Below are positions 8,868-17,695 of a DNA stretch of 64,000 nucleotides, piece by piece (position 1 is the stretch's first letter; every line of letters starts with the position of its first letter). The notes beneath the pieces are model-generated. The model saw nothing but the letters and a program-made list of their open reading frames with translations, was not told the DNA's origin and did not search any database. The stretch lies in the NCBI RefSeq assembly GCF_014230315.1, contig NZ_JACLAW010000013.1, positions 1 to 64,000 on the forward strand, written 5' to 3'. The translations under genes and the position numbers were made by a program. This DNA comes from Novosphingobium flavum (lineage in GTDB: Bacteria; Pseudomonadota; Alphaproteobacteria; Sphingomonadales; Sphingomonadaceae).

Positions 8868-9475
8868 GCGGCGGCGCGCTTTGCCGGGGGCGGTACGCCT
8901 TCGGCGCGGACCGCGGCGAGGAACAGGGCGAAGACCGCCTGGGCGGATTCGATCGCCGGATCGTCCGCTGCGGCGGGGCGGTCGAGCCGGGGGCGCAGGC
9001 CCTTCCAGTAAGCGGCCATGCCCTCGTCGGCGAGGAAGCTGGTCGGCCAGTCCGCCCCGGCCTGGGCGCCGAGGCCATGAAGCATGGCGCGGTTGCCGAG
9101 GTGCGAGCCGGCCAGAGCCCAGCAGGCGCCGAGCGGATCGGCCGTGGCAGGGATGACGCAGGCGAGGCGCACGTGCGGCGCCTCAGCGCCGAGGGCGGCA
9201 AGGTCGGCGCGCAGCAGGCCGAGCTGCGAGGGCGGGGCGAGATCGCCGAGATGGGCGGCGAGTTCCGGCTCCAGCGCCGCACGGGCGACGAACTGGATGC
9301 GCAGGAAGCGCGCATAGTCGGCAGGCGCAGCGAGATCGAGTGCGCCGACCGTGCTGTCGAGCAGGTCGTGAGCGGCGCTGGTGGCCGCGCGCAGCACCGG
9401 GCGCAGCGTGGGGGTGGGCGTGGAATCAGGTTGGGGCTCGGCCGGTCGCAGGGCCGGGGAAACATGGCTGGGCAC
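8864..9475 (-). CDS. bphO: Biliverdin-producing heme oxygenase
   Basis: 203 residues. It opens heme to biliverdin IXalpha, the chromophore of the phytochrome encoded immediately downstream. The heme-oxygenase helical fold is recognisable, with the proximal-His helix ATSAAHDLLD near the N-terminus and the distal-helix Gly-rich segment ALAGSHLGNR. I prefer the GTG at 9475 because a GAGGT site lies 9 bp upstream; a TTG two codons earlier (9481) is also possible. The gene overlaps bphP by 4 bp. An intrinsic terminator lies in the leader, only about 10-15 nt upstream of the ribosome binding site. Confidence 0.92.
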   Translation of the reverse strand: MPSHVSPALRPAEPQPDSTPTPTLRPVLRAATSAAHDLLDSTVGALDLAAPADYARFLRIQFVARAALEPELAAHLGDLAPPSQLGLLRADLAALGAEAPHVRLACVIPATADPLGACWALAGSHLGNRAMLHGLGAQAGADWPTSFLADEGMAAYWKGLRPRLDRPAAADDPAIESAQAVFALFLAAVRAEGVPPPAKRAAA

Positions 9476-9500
9476 CGGCAATCGACCTCATCCGTCCATG

Positions 9501-9528
9501 AAAAAAGGCCCGTGAACTTTCTCGGGCC
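9501..9528 (-). terminator. Intrinsic terminator in the bphO leader (possible attenuator)
   Basis: Read on the minus strand: a GGCCCG arm, a 10-nt loop, a CGGGCC arm and an uninterrupted run of six T. It points toward bphO and ends just before the bphO ribosome binding site. No minus-strand gene lies upstream, since acs is divergent. It therefore either attenuates the bphO-bphP transcript or ends a short RNA antisense to the acs leader. Confidence 0.7.
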
Positions 9529-9585
9529 ACCGGCTCAATGCGCGCCGCCCCCGATGGTTCCTTGCCGCTCCGCCAAAGCGTGACT

Positions 9586-9612
9586 AACTTGCGGACAGAC
9601 CGACAAACTTGC
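9586..9612 (+). promoter_or_regulatory. Direct repeat upstream of acs
   Basis: The heptamer AACTTGC occurs at 9586-9592 and 9606-9612, exactly 20 bp apart (two helical turns), 19 bp before the acs start codon. This spacing would suit a tandem activator/repressor site. No regulator can be assigned. Confidence 0.35.
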
Positions 9613-9630
9613 CGAGAGAGTGCCTTTCCC

Positions 9631-11559
<1,929 letters not shown>

Positions 11560-11605
11560 ACGGCGCGGGGTGGCGCGCGCCGGGCTCGGGGGCTAAGCGG
11601 ACGAA

Positions 11606-12049
11606 ATGATCGCCCATACCATCCAGCTCGCGCTCACCCCGGTCTTCGTGCTGGTGGCGATCGGCAATATCATGAACAGCCTGTCGAGCCGGCTCGGCCG
11701 GATCGTCGACCGTGCCCGCACCCTGCAGAAGCTCCATGCCGAGACCACTGGCGCCGAGCATGACATGGTCGTGCTGGAAATGCGCGCTGTCGACGAGCGC
11801 ATCTCGCTCTCGACCCGCGCGATCCGCACGTTGGTGAGCAGCGGCCTGTCGATCGGGACGACGGTCGTGATCCTGTTCCTCGAGGAAATGCTCGGCTATC
11901 CGCTGGAGCAGGTGGCGGCGGTGTTCTTCCTGATCGCCGTGCTGCTGCTGATGTACGCGCTGGTGCTGTTCCTGCGCGAAACCCGCGTGGCAGCGGCCAC
12001 CCTGCGCATCCCGCAGGAGTATCTCGAGATGCACCGGGGCGAGCTTTAG
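11606..12049 (+). CDS. DUF2721 family membrane protein
   Basis: 147 residues with an N-terminal hydrophobic segment (residues about 5-23), a central amphipathic/coiled stretch (SRLGRIVDRARTLQ) and two C-terminal membrane spans (about 75-95 and 100-125). This pattern and the SxRLxRIVDRxR motif match DUF2721. The function is unknown. It stands alone, 46 bp after acs; a REP-like palindrome follows. Confidence 0.8.
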   Translation: MIAHTIQLALTPVFVLVAIGNIMNSLSSRLGRIVDRARTLQKLHAETTGAEHDMVVLEMRAVDERISLSTRAIRTLVSSGLSIGTTVVILFLEEMLGYPLEQVAAVFFLIAVLLLMYALVLFLRETRVAAATLRIPQEYLEMHRGEL

Positions 12050-12080
12050 GATCAGCCGGGGCAACCTGCGTAAAGCCGCA

Positions 12081-12176
12081 TCGTCATTGCGAGCGGCCGC
12101 AGGTCGCGTGACAATCCAGGGCCGTTGCAAATAGCCGCCTTGGATTGCCGTGGGGCTTCGCCCCTCGCAATGACGA
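12081..12176. repeat. REP-like palindrome, copy 1
   Basis: The outer arms TCGTCATTGCGAG (12081-12093) and CTCGCAATGACGA (12164-12176) are perfect inverted repeats. Inner pieces CAATCCAGG and CCTTGGATTG also pair. A second, better preserved copy is at 39591-39680. Both lie in gene ends or intergenic space. Confidence 0.85.
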
Positions 12177-12196
12177 TTGAGTGCGGCCCTCCGGGC

Positions 12197-12481
12197 TCAG
12201 CCCCCGGTGAGGCGGCGCAGCAGGCGGAGGAGGCGGCCCCGGCGGGGCTTTTCCGGCAGGGTTTGCCCGGTCGCGTCGAGGAGGTACTTGGCGAGGATCA
12301 GGGCCTGGTTGCGGGTCATCAGCAGGTTGCGTGCGGCAATGTCGCGCGGGTTGCCGGCCTCGGTGCTGGTGCTCTGCACCTTGAGCTGGATGCCTCGGCT
12401 TGTGCGGGTATGCGACCAGCCGAGCAGGACGCCGAAATCCTCGGCGCGCTCCTGCTCTCGCGGACCCGGAATAGCGGCCAT
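12197..12481 (-). CDS. Small conserved-looking hypothetical protein
   Basis: 94 residues from ATG 12481, which has a GGAAGG ribosome binding site 5-6 bp upstream; a longer start at 12535 has none. The protein is charged and soluble with no membrane span. It contains AEDFGVLLGWSHTRTSRG and NLLMTRNQALILAKYLLDA and ends in an Arg/Leu-rich tail. I do not recognise a named domain. It lies 94 bp downstream of the fatty acyl-AMP ligase on the same strand, with a 15-bp perfect palindrome just before its ribosome binding site, so it may have its own control. Confidence 0.65.
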   Translation of the reverse strand: MAAIPGPREQERAEDFGVLLGWSHTRTSRGIQLKVQSTSTEAGNPRDIAARNLLMTRNQALILAKYLLDATGQTLPEKPRRGRLLRLLRRLTGG

Positions 12482-12491
12482 CGTAACCTTC

Positions 12492-12506
12492 CCATACCCG
12501 GTATGG
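12492..12506. promoter_or_regulatory. 15-bp palindrome before the small gene at 12197
   Basis: CCATACC and GGTATGG flank a single C. The site lies immediately upstream (in minus-strand sense) of the GGAAGG ribosome binding site, next to an AT-rich TTAATA stretch. It is a plausible repressor operator or a small hairpin affecting initiation. Confidence 0.4.
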
Positions 12507-12574
12507 TTAATAGACCCATCCGGCCTTTTCGCCAAGCGCGCGGCGCATCGGCCGCGTGTCTCGGATCGGGGCGG

Positions 12575-14317
12575 TCAGGCCGCGAGCGGGTAGGGCTGGA
12601 TCTCGCCGGCGAGGTAGAGGTTGCGCGCCTTGGCCCGGCTCAGCTTGCCCGAGGAGGTGCGCGGCAGGGTGCGCGGCGGGACCAGTTCGACCACGCAGTT
12701 CATGCCGGTGATCGAGCGGACCTTGTCCTTGATCTGGTCGTGCAGCTTGCGGCGTTCCTCGGGATCGGAGACGCGGCAGTGGACCAGCACGGCGGGCACT
12801 TCCTCGCCGCTTTCGGACTGGACCGAGAAGGCGGCGATATCGCCCTGGTGGAAGCCCGGAAGCTGTTCCACCGCCCACTCGATGTCCTGCGGCCAGTGGT
12901 TCTTGCCGTTGATGATGATCATGTCCTTCGCCCGGCCGACGATGAACAGGTAGCCATCGGCCATGTAGCCCATGTCGCCCGTGTCGAGCCAGCCATCGAC
13001 GAGGCAGGCCTCGGTCGATTCGGGATCGCGGAAGTAGGAGTGCATGACCGACGGGCCCTTGCACCAGACCTTGCCGATGTGGTGGTCCGACAGGGGGCCG
13101 CCATGCTCGCCCCGGATCACCACTTCCATGTCGCGCACGGGTTTGCCGCAGTTGACGATGGCGCGGTAGCGCGCGGGGCGCGAAATGTCGCGCGGGTGGC
13201 CGGACAGGCGCTCTTCCTCGACCAGTTCGACGCGGATGCCTTCGCCCGGCGGCATGATGGTGACGGCGAGCGTCGCCTCGGCCAGGCCATAGGAGGGGAG
13301 GAAGGCGCTGGCCTTGAACCCAGCCTCGGCAAAGGCGTTGACGAAGCCCTGCATCACGTCGGGGCGGATCATGTCGGCGCCGTTGCCGGCGAGGCGCCAG
13401 CGGGCCAGGTCGAACCGCTCGGACACATGGCTCTGGCTCGAGATGCGCCGGGCGCAGATGTCATAGCCGAAGGTGGGCGAATAGGAGATCGAATTGCCCG
13501 GATTGCGGCTGATCATGTCGAGCCAGGCCAGGGGGCGGCGGGCGAAATCCTCGGTTTTCAGATAGTCGACCGAGACCTGGTTGGCGATTGGCGAGAGGAA
13601 GCAGCCGACCAGCCCCATATCGTGATACCACGGCAGCCACGAGATGCAGCGGTCATGCTCGACCAGTTCCATGCCGTGGCCGTGCCCGGCGAGATTGTTG
13701 AGCAGGGCCTCGTGAGTCACGGCAACGCCGTGGGGGAAGCGGGTCGAGCCCGAGGAATACTGCAGGTAGCAGATCGCCTGCGAATCGCCCTCGGGCAGGT
13801 CGCAGGGTTCGGCCTTGGCGGCGAGCAGGTCCTCGAAGGCAATGCCCTTGCAGCCCTGCCGCGCGGCGGCGGCGCCGGCCATCTCGGCGATTTCGCCCGG
13901 GAAGAACAGGATCGACGGGTCAGAGCTCTGCAGCTGGACGACGAGCTGCTCGATATAATTTTCCTTGCCGCCGAACGAGGTCGGCAGCGGCAGCGGCACC
14001 GGCCAGGCGCCGGCATAGATCGTGCCGCAGAACAGCGCGGCGAATTCGGCCCCGGTTTCGGCGATCAGGGCGATGCGGTCTTCCGGGCGCACGCCGAGCG
14101 CGACCAGCCGGTGCGCCACGGCCAGCGCATCCTCGCGCAGCTCGCGGAAGGGATAGACCCGGGCAAGATTGCCGCGCGCATCGTGGAAATTCATTCCGCG
14201 CTGCCCGGTGGCGGCATAGTCCAGCGCCTCGCCAAAAGTGGCGAAGTCCGACATGCGGCGCGCGAGCGTATCTTGGTTGGGAGTCGGCACCAGCGTGGCG
14301 GCAATGGTGTCGGTCAT
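12575..14317 (-). CDS. Fatty acyl-AMP ligase (FAAL-type adenylate-forming enzyme)
   Basis: 580 residues from ATG 14317 (MTDTIAATLV); the longer open frame upstream overlaps recX and is rejected. It activates a fatty acid as acyl-AMP. The adenylation P-loop LQYSSGSTRFPHGVAVTH sits near residue 180, followed by the YDICARR and GLAEATLAVT regions. The C-terminal subdomain has LDTGDMGYM and ends with LPRTSSGKLSRAKARN, containing the catalytic Lys. The divergent P-loop and length are those of stand-alone FAALs, which pass acyl-AMP to an acyl carrier protein rather than CoA. No carrier protein, PKS or NRPS gene lies nearby, so the acceptor is unknown; a role in sphingolipid or other lipid assembly is only a possibility. 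Confidence 0.88.
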   Translation of the reverse strand: MTDTIAATLVPTPNQDTLARRMSDFATFGEALDYAATGQRGMNFHDARGNLARVYPFRELREDALAVAHRLVALGVRPEDRIALIAETGAEFAALFCGTIYAGAWPVPLPLPTSFGGKENYIEQLVVQLQSSDPSILFFPGEIAEMAGAAAARQGCKGIAFEDLLAAKAEPCDLPEGDSQAICYLQYSSGSTRFPHGVAVTHEALLNNLAGHGHGMELVEHDRCISWLPWYHDMGLVGCFLSPIANQVSVDYLKTEDFARRPLAWLDMISRNPGNSISYSPTFGYDICARRISSQSHVSERFDLARWRLAGNGADMIRPDVMQGFVNAFAEAGFKASAFLPSYGLAEATLAVTIMPPGEGIRVELVEEERLSGHPRDISRPARYRAIVNCGKPVRDMEVVIRGEHGGPLSDHHIGKVWCKGPSVMHSYFRDPESTEACLVDGWLDTGDMGYMADGYLFIVGRAKDMIIINGKNHWPQDIEWAVEQLPGFHQGDIAAFSVQSESGEEVPAVLVHCRVSDPEERRKLHDQIKDKVRSITGMNCVVELVPPRTLPRTSSGKLSRAKARNLYLAGEIQPYPLAA

Positions 14318-14476
14318 GCGCGAGTAACCCGTCTGTTGTTGACGCCAGCAGTCTTTTCGCGGTCCGGGTAGGCGCCTGGACATGAACGCCCGATGGCCAT
14401 GCATGACCCCATGGCCAGCACCCCGGTTGATCCGGGCCTCCCCAATCCCGAAGGACTGTGGCACGAATAAGGCCGA

Positions 14477-15049
14477 ATGCGAACCGCTCCAAGACAGAAA
14501 CGGACCCCCCGGCCACTCGATGCTGCGCGATTGGAGGAATTGGCCCTCGCCTACGTCGCCCGATTCGCAGCGAGCGCGGCTAAACTCGAAAGCTACCTGA
14601 AACGCAAGGTCAGGGAGCGGGGATGGGAGGGTGAAGGCGAGCCGGCGTTGCAGGAAATCCTCAGTCGATTCGTCGGCGCGGGCTATGTCGACGATGCCGC
14701 CTATGCCCGGATGAAGGCCGGTTCGCTGCGGCGGCGCGGCTATGGCGAGCGGCGCGTGGCCCAGGCGCTGGGTGCGGCCGGGATCGGCGAGGACCTGCGC
14801 GAGGACGTGCGCGCGGGCGAGGGCGAGCAGCGCCGCGCCGCCGTGGCGCTGGCCCGGCGGCGGCGCTTCGGGCCGTTTGGCAGCCCGTCCGATCCCGAAC
14901 AAATCGGCCAGCTGCGCGAAAAGCAGCTTGCCGCCATGCTGAGGGCAGGGCACCGCCTCGACATCGCCCGCGCGGTCATTCACGCCGCTGACAGCGAGAC
15001 CGTGGAAGGCTGGGCCGCAGAACCGGGCCCCGACGAGGACGAGGAATGA
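14477..15049 (+). CDS. recX: RecX-family regulatory protein
   Basis: 190 residues. RecX proteins bind RecA filaments and modulate recombination and the SOS response. The three-helix repeats are visible: YLKRKVRERGW, ILSRFVGAGYVDDAAYARM and RRRGYGERRVAQALGAAGI. The length is within the family range (about 150-260). The gene overlaps the following DUF192 gene by 4 bp (ATGA) and is divergent from the fatty acyl-AMP ligase. recA is not in the window. Confidence 0.88.
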   Translation: MRTAPRQKRTPRPLDAARLEELALAYVARFAASAAKLESYLKRKVRERGWEGEGEPALQEILSRFVGAGYVDDAAYARMKAGSLRRRGYGERRVAQALGAAGIGEDLREDVRAGEGEQRRAAVALARRRRFGPFGSPSDPEQIGQLREKQLAAMLRAGHRLDIARAVIHAADSETVEGWAAEPGPDEDEE

Positions 15050-15534
15050 CGATGAGCAACATTGGGCGGATGAAGCAGATGCTGGCCGTGGCGGCCGTGG
15101 CGCTCGCCGCCTGCTCGCCGGGCACGGTCGAGAGCAAGCAGGCCGGGGGGCAGGCCGTCAGCGCGGTTCATCCCGTTTCAGGCCTGAAAGTCGTGCCGCT
15201 CACCGCCGGGGGGCACAAGTTCCGCGTCGAGGTTGCCGCAACCGGCGCCGAGCAGGAGAAGGGCCTGATGTTCCGCAAGGAAATGGGCGCGGACGAGGGC
15301 ATGATCTTCCCGATGGACCCGCCGCGCCAGGCCTATTTCTGGATGCGTAACACGGTCATGCCGCTCGACATCATCTTCATCGGCGCCGACCACAAGGTGC
15401 TCAACGTGGTGGGGGCCAAGCCCTACGACGAGACTCCGCTGCCCTCGGCCGGGAAAGCCGCCGCCGTGCTGGAGATCAACGTCGGCCGCGCCGCCCAGCT
15501 CGGGATCGGGCCGGGGACGGCGGTGAATTGGTAA
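15046..15534 (+). CDS. DUF192 family lipoprotein
   Basis: 162 residues from the ATG overlapping the recX stop; a second ATG at 15052 is equally possible. The N-terminal signal ends in the lipobox LAAC, so it is probably a membrane-anchored periplasmic lipoprotein. The DUF192 core has EQEKGLMFRKEM, MIFPMDPPRQAYFWMRNTVM (the conserved F-WM-NT-M-LD region) and LDIIFIGAD. The function is unknown. Confidence 0.9.
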   Translation: MTMSNIGRMKQMLAVAAVALAACSPGTVESKQAGGQAVSAVHPVSGLKVVPLTAGGHKFRVEVAATGAEQEKGLMFRKEMGADEGMIFPMDPPRQAYFWMRNTVMPLDIIFIGADHKVLNVVGAKPYDETPLPSAGKAAAVLEINVGRAAQLGIGPGTAVNW

Positions 15535-15611
15535 GAGAGGCCGCGCCCGGGCGACCGGGCGCAATTGTTCCCCTTGCCGCGCCCCCCTCATTTCCGCTAG
15601 GCGCAAGCGCC

Positions 15612-16028
15612 ATGGGAATCCTCTCGACGATCTTCACCTGGTGGAACGGCGCCACCTTCGGAACCATGCTCGACAGCGCGCGTAACGGCGAGCAGGTCGG
15701 CACCGATGCGCAGGGCAACAAGTACTACCGCGCGAAGAAGCCCTATCCCAAGGGCCATCCCCGCGCCGGGCAGGAACGCCGCTGGGTGATCTACAACGGC
15801 CCGAACGACGCCAGCCGCGTGCCTGCCGAATGGCACGGCTGGCTGCACGGCACGTTTGATGGCGTGCCCGAATCCTTCCTGCCGCCGCCGCGGATCTGGG
15901 AGGTCGACTATACCCCCAACGCGACCGGTACCCCTGCGGCCTATCGTCCGCAGGGTGCGCTGGAAAAGGGCGGCGTGCGCGCCAAGGCAACGGGCGACTA
16001 CGAGGCCTGGTCGCCGGATGCGTCCTGA
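15612..16028 (+). CDS. NADH:ubiquinone oxidoreductase accessory subunit, NDUFA12 family
   Basis: 138 residues from ATG 15612. The family is the alphaproteobacterial homologue of the mitochondrial complex I subunit B17.2/NDUFA12, found on the peripheral arm. Recognisable pieces are TWWNGATFGT, GTDAQGNKYYRAK, RRWVIYNGPNDASRVPAEWHGWLHG and WEVDYTPNATGT. The core nuo operon is elsewhere, as is usual for this subunit in alphaproteobacteria. A DUF2155 gene follows in the same direction. Confidence 0.93.
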   Translation: MGILSTIFTWWNGATFGTMLDSARNGEQVGTDAQGNKYYRAKKPYPKGHPRAGQERRWVIYNGPNDASRVPAEWHGWLHGTFDGVPESFLPPPRIWEVDYTPNATGTPAAYRPQGALEKGGVRAKATGDYEAWSPDAS

Positions 16029-16054
16029 CTGCTCCGTTTCGGGCGCCTGAAGCG

Positions 16055-16702
16055 ATGAAGCGGGCGCTTTCCCTTCTCGGCTATTCGATTGTGGGCCTGA
16101 CGAGCGTGGCGCTCGGCGGCTGCGGCCAGTCTGGCGACGCGGCGCCCGAGGCGACCGAGGTGCCCAAGGATTTCGCCAGCTCCGGGCCCTCCGCCAAGGC
16201 GGTGGAAAGCCAGTTCGGCACTCCGGTCAAGGACCGGGTGGCGACGATCGGCCTGCTCAACAAGCGCAACAACCTGACCCAGGACCTCGTGATGAAGACC
16301 GGCGAATCGCGCCGGGTCGGCAACGTCATCATCAAGCTGGCCAATTGCGAGCGCACCCTGCCGTGGGAAAACCCGCCGGAAGTGGGAGCCTTCGTGCAGG
16401 TCTTCGTGGAGGAGCGCGCCTCGGTCCAGGAGAAGCTGGCCTGGCACAAGGTCTTCTCGGGCTGGCTGTTCAAGGATTCGCCGTCGCTCAACACGGTCGA
16501 GCACCCGGTCTATGACGTCTGGGTCAAGGACTGCGCGATGAAGTTCCCGGGCGAAGAGGAAGACCCGGCCGCATATGCATCGTCCAGCAGTGCGGCAAAG
16601 GCTTCGGGCAAGGCGAGCACGGCCCCGGCTGTGGCGCCTGCGCCTTCGGCCAGCCCTTCCGCCGCGCCTTCGCCCGCACCGGCTGCCGTCCCGGCCGAAT
16701 AG
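16055..16702 (+). CDS. DUF2155 lipoprotein
   Basis: 215 residues. A signal peptide with lipobox LGGC is followed by a spacer and then the DUF2155 core: RRVGNVIIKLANCERTLPWE, FVEERASVQEKLAWHKVFSGWLF and YDVWVKDC. The gene follows NDUFA12, a frequent pairing in alphaproteobacteria. The C-terminal 50 or so residues are an Ala/Pro/Ser-rich tail, and the corresponding DNA (16510-16702) also encodes the C-terminal extension of Aat on the other strand. The function is unknown. Confidence 0.9.
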   Translation: MKRALSLLGYSIVGLTSVALGGCGQSGDAAPEATEVPKDFASSGPSAKAVESQFGTPVKDRVATIGLLNKRNNLTQDLVMKTGESRRVGNVIIKLANCERTLPWENPPEVGAFVQVFVEERASVQEKLAWHKVFSGWLFKDSPSLNTVEHPVYDVWVKDCAMKFPGEEEDPAAYASSSSAAKASGKASTAPAVAPAPSASPSAAPSPAPAAVPAE

Positions 16703-17337
16703 GTCCTGCGCGGACCGTCGCGCTGGGCCTGCTTGAGCAGGGCGAGATAGCGCTGCTGCGGCATTTCGACCGCGCCGAGCGAGGCAAGGTGATCGGTCAT
16801 GAACTGGCAGTCGAGCAGCTCGGCCCCGCCGCGCCGCAGCGCCGCGACCAGCCATGCGAGTGCGACCTTGGAGGCATCGGGCACGGTGCTGAACATCGAT
16901 TCGCCGCAGAACACCCGGTCGAACCCCACCCCGTAAAGCCCGCCGACGAGGCGCCGCTCGCCATCCGCCCCGGTTTGCCAGCATTCGATCGAATGGGCCT
17001 GTCCGGTCTGGTGGAGGGCGCGGTAGGAGGCTGCGATGCGTCCGCTGATCCAGGTCTCCTCGCTCTCGCGCCGGGGGGCGGCGCAGCCGGCCATGACGCC
17101 GCCGAAATCGGCGTTGCAGGTCACCTCGAATCGCCCGCGGCGCAGGGTCCGGGCGAGGGAGTGGGAGAGGCGGAAACCATCGAGCGGGAGAATCGCGCGC
17201 AGCCGCGGCTCGACCCAGAAAACTTCCGGGTCTTCGCGCCCGTCCGCCATCGGGAAGATCCCGCTGCGGTAGGCCAGCATCAACAGCTGTGGGTCGATGA
17301 TCTTGCCGAGGGGGTGCACGGCGGCGATTCTAGCCAT
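16510..17337 (-). CDS. aat: Leucyl/phenylalanyl-tRNA--protein transferase
   Basis: 275 residues from ATG 17337. It adds Leu or Phe to N-terminal Arg/Lys of proteins for ClpAP degradation (N-end rule). Family motifs: LLMAYRSGIFPM, FWVEPRLRAILPL, WISGRIAASYRALH, HSIECWQ, GGLYGVGFDRVFCGESMFS and DCQFMTDHLASLGA. The enzyme core ends near residue 210. The remaining 65 residues (Gly/Ala-rich) are an atypical extension, encoded antisense to the DUF2155 tail. An in-frame extension upstream of 17337 would run over tRNA-Trp and is rejected. Confidence 0.92.
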   Translation of the reverse strand: MARIAAVHPLGKIIDPQLLMLAYRSGIFPMADGREDPEVFWVEPRLRAILPLDGFRLSHSLARTLRRGRFEVTCNADFGGVMAGCAAPRRESEETWISGRIAASYRALHQTGQAHSIECWQTGADGERRLVGGLYGVGFDRVFCGESMFSTVPDASKVALAWLVAALRRGGAELLDCQFMTDHLASLGAVEMPQQRYLALLKQAQRDGPRRTYSAGTAAGAGEGAAEGLAEGAGATAGAVLALPEAFAALLDDAYAAGSSSSPGNFIAQSLTQTS

Positions 17338-17387
17338 GAAACAAGGCTTGGGCCAATAGGGATAAGCGCATTCATGCCGATCGGCGC

Positions 17388-17416
17388 TTGCCATCGCCCG
17401 CGGGTGGCGATAGAGG
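17388..17416 (+). promoter_or_regulatory. Predicted tRNA-Trp promoter
   Basis: TTGCCA at 17388-17393 and TAGAGG at 17411-17416 are separated by 17 bp, placing the start site just before the tRNA at 17430. Confidence 0.45.
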
Positions 17417-17429
17417 CCCCGGCACCCGC

Positions 17430-17505
17430 AGGAGTGTAGCTCAGTTGGTAGAGCATCGGTCTCCAAAACCGAGGGCCGTGGGTTCGAGTCCCTCCACTCC
17501 TGCCA
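17430..17505 (+). tRNA. tRNA-Trp (anticodon CCA)
   Basis: The acceptor stem pairs AGGAGTG (17430-17436) with CACTCCT (17495-17501), followed by discriminator G and an encoded CCA end. The anticodon stem TCGGT/ACCGA encloses the loop CTCCAAA with anticodon CCA at 17463-17465. The T-loop GGTTCGAGTCC is canonical. In many bacteria tRNA-Trp directly precedes secE-nusG; here a membrane-protein gene lies between. Confidence 0.97.
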
Positions 17506-17695
17506 GGGTAACTTCCCCCACATCGCCGTGATCATGGCCGCCGCCGGCCGGATCGCGCCGTGCATGGGTGAGCGGTCGGCCACGCGAATCGGCGGTTGTC
17601 CGCAGGTCCGTTCATCACTTCATGGCAAAGCTCTTGCCAATTGCCGCAGTGCGGCTAGGACGTGCCCCATTCCTGCCGCAATTGCAGATGGCTTC

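Noticed and set aside
6738..9011. 757-residue plus-strand open frame over bphP
   Set aside because: Antisense shadow; Asp/Gly/Arg/His-rich with no recognisable domain, opposite a fully motif-supported phytochrome.
12125..14371. 748-residue plus-strand frame over the fatty acyl-AMP ligase
   Set aside because: Antisense to a well-supported enzyme; no motifs.
17338..17583. N-terminal extension of Aat over tRNA-Trp
   Set aside because: It would translate through the tRNA gene; the family start fits ATG 17337.
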